DNA of 64,000 nucleotides, taken from Eudromia elegans (lineage: Eukaryota; Chordata; Aves; Tinamiformes; Tinamidae). Position 1 is the stretch's first letter, and each line of letters starts with the position of its first letter. The notes under the pieces were generated by a model. It was not told the DNA's origin. It ran no database searches and saw only the letters and a program-made list of their open reading frames with translations. Location: the NCBI GenBank assembly GCA_003342815.1, contig PTEX01000236.1:913953-977952 (forward strand), in the 5' to 3' direction. Shown here in pieces: positions 57,740 to 64,000 of the stretch. The position numbers were made by a program, and so were the translations under genes.

Positions 57740-58480
57740 GTATTATTGCTAATATAATATTTTTGATGTCTGTATGACATTTGATCTGGTATCACAAGAC
57801 ATCTTGGTTCATAAATTCAAAAGGAAAAATGCCCAAAATGTTAAAAATCACAGCAACCTGGGAGTCTTACAGAATATTAGAAACTGGTTAAACTACAAGT
57901 CTCACACTTGATAGTAAACGATCATCTCTGATGACTTATTTCTTTGGAATCACCAGAGAATTTTCTTGCTTGGGAATTTTCCAAATGACTGGGAAAATAA
58001 TATTATCATGGAGAATATCTATTGGTGACATGAGAGGTGGGAGAGTGGCTAATGAGGAAGGATATAGAGAGCTTGGTTTCAGTGAAACCGTATCTACTTC
58101 AATATGGCCAAAGGCCATGTAATAGGCATAGAGAATGCAAACTACACTAATGGTACGGATTTGTGAATCTGGGAAACTGTGACTGAAAAAAACTTAAGGC
58201 CATGGTGGATAATCAACTATTAATGAGGTCCCAGGTGACACAGCAGTCAAAAAGAATAATGCAGTTTTGGGGTAGAAATATGGAGCAGTGAGCAGTTTTA
58301 TTATTATACCGCTCCTTTTGACATTAATGAAACCATTCCTGGAATAATTGGTCCATTTCTAATACCAGCACTTTAAGGGAGAGGCTAAAAACCTGGAATA
58401 GATCTGGAGAGGACCAGTGGGAGTGTTTAAGGAACTGTAAAATACTTTGGTGTCCTGGAGGACCTGAGGTGCTCCATCTC
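57740..58480 (+). mobile_element. ancient CR1/L3-type LINE relic (RT region)
   Basis: Collinear landmarks of an old CR1/L3 ORF2 run along the plus strand. GGTATCACAAGACATCTTGG (57788-57807) is the segment after the SKAFD motif. 'agaaactggttaaactacaag' follows, the NWL segment. CATGGTGGATAATCAACTA (58201-58219) lies just after 'aaaaaacttaaggc', usually 'aaagacttgggggtcatggtggataatcagctgaa'. Next are 'gaggtcccaggtgacacagcagtcaaaaagaataatgcagttttggg' and then an eroded C-terminal segment including 'ctggagaggaccag'. The frame is destroyed. The overlapping 60-63 codon frames are not genes. Confidence 0.68.
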
Positions 58481-59030
58481 TTAAGTCACCAAGGAGAGAT
58501 GGTGCCCTGCACATCCCAGAAATTCCATAGCAGGACTCTTTTCAATCTAGGACACAAAGGTATTACAAAACCAGTACCTGATTTGAGCAGGAAATCAAGC
58601 AAAATTAAAAGTAAAGAGGATTAGTCATAGGAATCACTTCCTAACTTGGTAGTAAATTTTTCATCAGTTGTAACTTTAAAGCCAAAGCAGATATTTATTT
58701 CATAAAACACTACATGCTTTACTTTAGCTCCAGGTATTGCACCTGAAGCAGGAATTAGAGCATAGTATTCCTATGGTTTGACTTACTTATGAGGTCAGCA
58801 CATGCAGTCAGAATACTCCCTTAAGCTCACAAAAATCTATGAATTATATTTATTGATAATTATATGCTACAGAGAAAATTAGTTGGCATTTCCAATTAGT
58901 TGCTTTTTCCAGTTGGCATTCTGAAACATCAAGGGGAAAAATGTTTCCTGTTATGAACAAAGTTTTCCTTTTAACTTTTTAAGAAAGACCTCAGGATCTC
59001 AGTTCTTTCTAGCTAGTATATGTTTAAGTT
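58481..59030. other. AT-rich non-coding DNA, nothing recognised
   Basis: No gene, transposon or notable repeat seen. Confidence 0.6.
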
Positions 59031-59330
59031 AAGATGCCGTGGTAACCTGGAGGTCGAGGTCTCAGCTCCAGGCAGGAGGTCCCAGGCATCGCTTGACCTC
59101 ACAGATCCTGTAAAGTCGATATGGATTCAGCTGCTCTAGTCTTGATGTCCTAATAATCATATAATGAGGGAACTCTGCCTATATATATAGGCCTTTATAT
59201 ATAGGAATATTACTCTGGGGACCCTCCCACAACATACCCAGCTACCACCTGCACCACAGGAGACACAGAGTCTCCTGTCCTCTCCAGTGGCTCAGCTGGG
59301 CTGCAGAATGAAGCCCCTTTTTAAAAATCC
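59031..59330. other. GC-richer patch with foldbacks, unassigned
   Basis: This 300-bp patch stands out in composition and structure. CCTGGAG (59048-59054) pairs with CTCCAGG (59068-59074), a 7-bp stem. GCCTATATATATAGGC is a perfect 16-bp palindrome at 59177-59192, followed closely by another TATATATAGG. CpGs are concentrated near 59037-59090. It resembles the texture of a transposon or LTR fragment, but no terminal repeats, target duplication or known block could be identified. Confidence 0.45.
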
Positions 59331-60978
59331 CTACCTGATAGCAGAGGTATTGGTGACAGATGCAGCCTTGCAGGAACACACTACTACCTTAAGCCACTGC
59401 CATTTAGAAAGCTACTTATAAAGACTGGCCTGATTTCTCCAGAAATTATTCTGCATTCTGTCTACGTTGCCAGTGCTTCATTTCCAATGTCTTTCCCCAG
59501 GAGACTGAGCCTGAATGGTATTCCAGGGGTAATTCAGAAACCAGAGAGCAAGCTGGGTCTTTTTTTGAAAATTAACATTTAACTTTAATTGTTCCTTCCC
59601 ACACTCCTTTGGAAATTATTCCTCTGTGCAAACTGAATGAGAATAGAAAAGGTCATGTTCAGTTGTAGATTTTTTATAAAAAGGAATTCTTGCTCTAGTT
59701 TACTACCTCGTCTTCATCTTAAAAAAAAAGCAATAGAAAAAACAAACCTCATTTGCATGCCTGCTTAGCATTAGAACTATACAAGGAAGGTTAAAATATT
59801 GCCTATTGCTCTGATGGAAAGAAAAATAACCAACTTGCTGTGGTGTGGTTCAGGGGGAAAATAGCCTTGAGAAAATGTTATTGATGTAGTATATTTATGT
59901 AGAGTTGTAAGACAAATCATGCCATCAGCAAATAAGGTTAGAGAAGCAGAGTGAATTACTTTACTGGCAAAAATATGTTGCTTGAAAAGGTTGCCTTACC
60001 TGTGTATGAAGCTTGAAGCCAGCTGAGAAGAAACAATAAAAGACTTGATGTGGAATGTAATACTTTAAAGCTCTCCAAAATGTTAAATTCCTTGTGTGTG
60101 TTTGTTCAAATACAGCATTTAAAAGTGTGATGCCCAAGACTGCATGAGAGAATCTCTTTCCCTCATTACCTAGAGGTGGTTTAAGGGCCTTGTGTGTAGT
60201 GCATGGTGCTGGTTAAGTCGTGAGTCTTTGGATCCTTGCATTAACAGAAGAAAATGCTGTTCTTAAAGATCTTCTGATGCTCGCTCATGCAGTCCTAGGG
60301 AAGTTAATGTAATTTCCTACACCAGGGAAACAGGAACATATCAATAGATGCTGAACATCTAGTTTAACCACAAGTATACAAGAGCATAGTGTATGCAAGA
60401 GTATAGTATTCAGCTCATAATGGAGGAAAATCATGTTTTATGGCTGTAGGTACTTTCTTTATGTAATTACTTGTTTGCCTGAAACATGTTTAACACAGGT
60501 TATACTCTATTCAGGGCTGACAACGACTACCGGAAATTGCTGATTTATTCCTAGTACACCTGGAGTTCATCACTTGCTCATAAAAATGAGCTTTGAAGGT
60601 CTTTTTCCATTCTGTTTCACAACTTTAGCACCATTTTTTTTAAGGAAAAATTCTTCATATTCACATTAGTGTGACATTAGTGTGACAAATAGTCTTTGAT
60701 TAAAGCAGCACGGAACATGTGAATATTGCTTTGCAACTGTAATTGGCAGTAGTTGCATTTTTAAAAAGGCAAACACAGCTAGATACACAAACATCGTTAG
60801 CTGCTCTCATGCTAAGTATTTTACATTAAATAGCCATTGGCGACAATGCAACTTTTCGAGCAGAGAGAAGAATGGAGATTTTCCCTTTCAGGGGGTAACT
60901 TAACTGCTGCAATGTACTCCCACTTATTCTTGCTTTTTCTGGTCTACTGACTCCTAAATCTTGTAAAATTCCATAGTT
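59331..60978. other. AT-rich non-coding DNA, nothing recognised
   Basis: A small tandem duplication of ATTAGTGTGAC occurs at about 60665-60686. No gene or transposon recognised. Confidence 0.6.
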
Positions 60979-61340
60979 TCAACAGGATGAGTGGAAAAAC
61001 ATTCCCCTAAATGTGTTCAGCCATAGCCAGGGCTGTGCTGATGGCAAGAAATCTGCCTCAGATCCATCGGCTGGATCATGTCGACTCATGGCCGGCATGA
61101 CCTCCAGAAGGTTTGCTGTGAACAGAGCTAATTGGCACTGTCCAGAGAAGCCCCTATTGTAAGCTTGATCCTTAGACCGCATCTGACAACTTGGGGTTGC
61201 AGGTTGTTTTCTGCTGTCCCAACCAGTCCTTGAGTGCTTGAGTGCTGCCATGCAATGAACTGCGCTGCTCTCAGTACAGTCCCCACACAATCTTCCTGGG
61301 CAGCACCGAGATGTTGTTCTGGGGCTAACAGAAGCCAAGG
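60979..61340 (-). other. GC-richer segment with a 119-codon open frame, unassigned
   Basis: Composition is markedly richer in GC than the flanks. The minus strand is open for 119 codons (MASVSPRTTSRCCPGRLCGD onward), and a second minus frame of 81 codons overlaps it. The translation is rich in C, S and R, with no domain that I recognise. It may be an old repeat, a pseudogene fragment or a chance frame. It lies 400 bp from the large CR1. Confidence 0.35.
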
Positions 61341-61619
61341 ACCATTTCTGACAGGCAGTTTGAGTATAAACAACTTATAATGCGGGTTAAGAGCTCTGCC
61401 TCACTGTTGTTGGGTTGACTATGCTCTTGATGCTCCCTGGTTTAGGAAAGACTTGGAGAACAGGATTCTACAAAAATAGAGGAGGACTTTAAACAGTGTG
61501 ATTGAAAAGGGAACATCCCGTTAAGCGGGAGGCAGGTGCTTAGATGGATAATTTTGTAATTGAGATAAGGGAGAGTATTGCTGTGATTAAAATAATAACT
61601 CATGAAAGTGTATTCCTCA

Positions 61620-61740
61620 ATTACGAGCCTGATCGGCCCATTGCTTCCAGGTCAGCTCCACCTAAGCACTTTCTGGACCCAATTCCAACATTTTTAAAAG
61701 TGTTTTGCACTGTTGTAACTCAGTTGATTACAATGGAGTT
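61620..61740 (+). mobile_element. ancient amniote interspersed repeat, left part, interrupted by CR1
   Basis: 'gagcctgatcggcccattg' and then 'tgttgtaactcagttgattacaatggagtt' (about 61711-61740) resemble the conserved 'gcctgatcc...taactcagttgatttcaatggagttac' text of old interspersed repeats found across amniotes. The match stops exactly where the CR1 begins. Similar text ('aacatgatatcagggtctga', 63364-63383) resumes on the far side, consistent with an insertion into the older repeat. Confidence 0.4.
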
Positions 61741-63352
61741 CATAGAATCATAGAATACTTAAGGTTGGAAGGGATCTCTAAAGGTCATCTAGTCCAACTG
61801 CCCTGCCCACACAGGACCTCCTAGAGCATGTGGCACAGGGTGATGTCCAGGCGGGTTTTGAAGATCTCCAGAGAAGGAGACTCCACCACCGCTCTGGGCA
61901 GCCTGTTCCAGGGCTCTGTCACCCTCACTGTTAAGAATTTCTTTCCCAAGTTCCTGTGGAACTTTTGGTGCTTCAATTTGTGGCCATTTCCCCCTAGTTC
62001 TATCACTGGCCACCACTGAGAAGAGGCTGGCCCCATCCTCCTTGCTCCCTCCCTTGAGGTACTTATACACAATGATGAGGTCCTCTCTCAGCCTTCTCTT
62101 CTTCAGGCTGAAGAAACTCGGCTCTCTCAGCCTTTGCTTGTAGGGCAGATGTTCCAGGCCCCTAATCATTTTTGTGGCCCTGCGCTGGACTCTCTCTAGT
62201 TGCGCCACATCCCTCCTGCACTGGGGAGCCCAGAACTGCACACAGGACTCGAGGTATGGCCTCACCAGGGCTGAGTAGAGGGGCAGGATCACCTCCCTCG
62301 ACCTGCTGGAGACGCTCTGCCTAATGCACCCCAAGATCCCATTGGCCTTCTTGGCCATGAGGGCACACTGCTGCCTCATGGTCAACTTGTCGTCCACCAT
62401 GACGCCCAGGTCCCTCTCTGCTGGGCTGCTCTCCAGGAGGTCGGTCCCCAGCCTGTAGGTATGTCTGGGGTTATTCCTGCCCAGGTGCAGGACCCTACAC
62501 TTGCCCTTGTTGAACTTCATAAGGTTTCTCATCACCCAGTTGTCCATTGTGTCCAGGTCCCTCTGGATGGCAGCGCAGCCCTCAGGGCTATCAGCTACTC
62601 CTCCCAGTTTGGTATCATCAGCAAAATTGCTGAGGGAGCACTCCATCCCTTCATCTAGGTCGTTAATGAATAAATTGAACAGGACTGGGCTGAGGACTGA
62701 GCCCTGGGGGACACTGCTAGCTACAGGCCACCAACTGGACTCTGAGCCACTGATCACCACCCTCTGAGCCCTGTCATTCAGCCAATTCCTAATCCACCTC
62801 ACTGTCCACTCATCTATCCCACGCTTCCAGAGCTTGCCCAGGATGATGCTGTGAGGGAGGGTGTCAAAAGTCCAGATAGATGACATCCACCGCTCTGCCC
62901 TCATCTATCCATCTAGTCACCCCATCTTAAGGCTATCAGGTTAGTCAAGCATGATTTCCCCTTGATGAACCTATGCTGACTACTCCTGAGCACCTTCTTC
63001 TCCTCCATGTGTCTGGAAACAGCAGCCAGGATGAGCTGTTCCATCACTTTTCCAGGGATGGAGGTGAGGCTCACCGGGCTGTAATTGCCCGAGTTCTCCT
63101 TCTTGCCTTTCTTTAAAATAGGGTTGACACTGGCTTTCTTCCAGACCTCCGGCACCTCCCCTGTTCTCCAGGACCTTTCAAAGATGACGGAGAGTGGCTT
63201 GGCTATGACATCCACCAGGTCACACAGCACTCTGGGGCGCATCCCATCGGGGCCCATGGATTTGTGGGTGTTGAGTTTCCTCAGGTGCTCTTTGACCCAA
63301 TCGTCCTCTACCCAGAGCAAGTCTTCCTCTCTCCAGTGAGTTACCTTCACTT
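61741..63352 (-). mobile_element. CR1 LINE, 5'-truncated, most of the reverse transcriptase retained
   Basis: This is the largest element in the window. CR1 copies itself by target-primed reverse transcription using ORF2. Read on the minus strand, 63350-62913 gives KSMGPDGMRPRVL, then KKGKKENSGNYSPVSLTSIP and KGKSCLTNLIA. From 62904 it continues through [31 protein letters not shown], the catalytic FADDTKL (FADD at 62614-62625), [16 protein letters not shown] and [19 protein letters not shown]. Compared with the remembered consensus, about 2 bases are missing near 62930. About 11 bases are missing at 62869-62870, removing the SKAF of LDFSKAFDT. One extra base lies in a C run at 61990-61994, after which the C-terminus ([14 protein letters not shown]) continues in another frame to 61821. 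The 3' UTR ends in ATTCTATG units at 61741. ORF1, the endonuclease and the start of the RT are absent. The copy is defective. Confidence 0.98.
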
Positions 63353-63400
63353 CACATAAGGGAACATGATATCAGGGTCTGATTAAAGTCTCTGTTAGCT
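63353..63400 (+). mobile_element. ancient amniote interspersed repeat, right part
   Basis: Text resembling 'gagagcagaatcagggcctga' (here 'gggaacatgatatcagggtctga', 63361-63383) resumes beyond the CR1, in the orientation and order expected if the CR1 split one older repeat. Short and diverged, so the call depends on pairing with 61620-61740. Confidence 0.35.
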
Positions 63401-64000
63401 CACCTATCTTGAGTAGATTCAATCTATTGATCCCTGCTAGTAGAGGGATTAGGGCTGGGATTTTTATGTTGCTTCTGGCAGAACATGTGCCTTTGCATAA
63501 GCGCAAGTTCACAGAAGCAGTGAACACTGTGGTTATTGGGTTGGATTAAAGCGGACCAAAAAACACATCATAGAAAGACATATTGCTATACAAAAACATA
63601 TTGGGAATATTGGGAGGTTTTCACTAGCTGGTCCCTTATGCTTATGCTTTGAGTTGACAGGCAACCTGAATTAAAATGCAATTGTAGTTGAAATGAAATA
63701 TTTTGGATCCATTTGATTAACAGAAGTTTTATATTTTTATTCAGTCATCCCTAGCTATTGCCTCCAATACAAATTTGATCCTATGTGTTGAAAAACAAAA
63801 AAAAAAGATTGTAAACTAGATATTTAAAATTTTGAATGACTAATTTTAAAAAAGCCAGACTCAGGTGTCTGTTAAAATTAGCCTTGCTTAGGTTAATTAT
63901 TAGCATTAGCGTTATCACGATGACAATGCCTGGACACCTGTTCAAACATCAGGCTAAATCCTACTAGTCAATGTGTGAACAGAAAACAAAAAACAGTTAC
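63401..64000. other. AT-rich non-coding DNA, nothing recognised
   Basis: No gene or transposon seen. A short A run lies at 63799-63807. Confidence 0.6.

Noticed and set aside
62461-62767. Plus-strand frames antisense to the CR1 reverse transcriptase
   Set aside because: They are shadows of the minus-strand RT coding sequence.
1-64000. CRISPR array, tRNA or rRNA genes, bacterial-type operons
   Set aside because: No regularly spaced repeats with unique spacers, no tRNA cloverleaf apart from the eroded SINE head, no rRNA text and no dense coding. The sequence is clearly vertebrate nuclear DNA.

Overview
The window reads as bird nuclear DNA. The deciding evidence is CR1 LINEs whose 3' ends carry the avian 8-bp tail (ATTCTATG units), together with eroded older CR1/L2/MIR relics, one retroviral solo LTR and AT-rich single-copy DNA. 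No species can be named. CR1 also occurs in crocodilians and turtles, so 'bird' is very likely but not proven.

I find no convincing protein-coding gene, no rRNA or tRNA gene and no CRISPR array. The short open frames behave as chance frames or transposon remnants. The window is best read as a gene desert or part of a very large intron. A few places combine splice-like signals with open frames (2.5, 29.5, 38.2 and 39.7 kb). They are listed as candidates only, because signals of this strength are expected several times by chance in 64 kb.

Layout. 0-3.7 kb: unique AT-rich DNA with a candidate noncoding exon at 2527-2740. 3.75-4.27 kb: a 5'-truncated CR1 (+). 7.1-8.1 kb: MIR-like and L2-like relics, then a CTCF-type motif at 8.47 kb. 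10.7-11.2 kb: a TA-rich tract and a (TTTTA)19 microsatellite. 13.8-15.1 kb: two ancient CR1/L2-type relics (-). 17.6-19.4 kb: an ancient CR1 tail (+) and a reverse-transcriptase-region relic (-). 25.2-25.5 kb: a nearly full-length amniote MIR-type SINE. 28.1-29.3 kb: two CR1 3' relics (-). 32.85 kb: a CR1 tail (+). 36.3-36.7 kb: a solo LTR with matching flanking direct repeats. 43.8-44.4 kb: an internally deleted ancient CR1 (+). 46.5-46.7 kb: two perfect-stem hairpins. 53.1-53.3 kb: a GGAA/GGGA purine tract with an ambiguous base. 57.7-58.5 kb: an ancient CR1/L3-type relic (+). 59.0-59.3 and 61.0-61.3 kb: unexplained GC-richer patches. 61.7-63.35 kb: the best preserved CR1 (-), retaining most of the reverse transcriptase with the FADD motif, apparently inserted into an older amniote repeat.

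There is no operon-like or multi-gene system here. Most of the interpretable content is a layered record of retroposon insertions, from eroded relics shared in type with other amniotes to younger avian CR1 copies. Relic calls rest on remembered family consensus sequences, not on an alignment run, and their boundaries are approximate to tens of bases.
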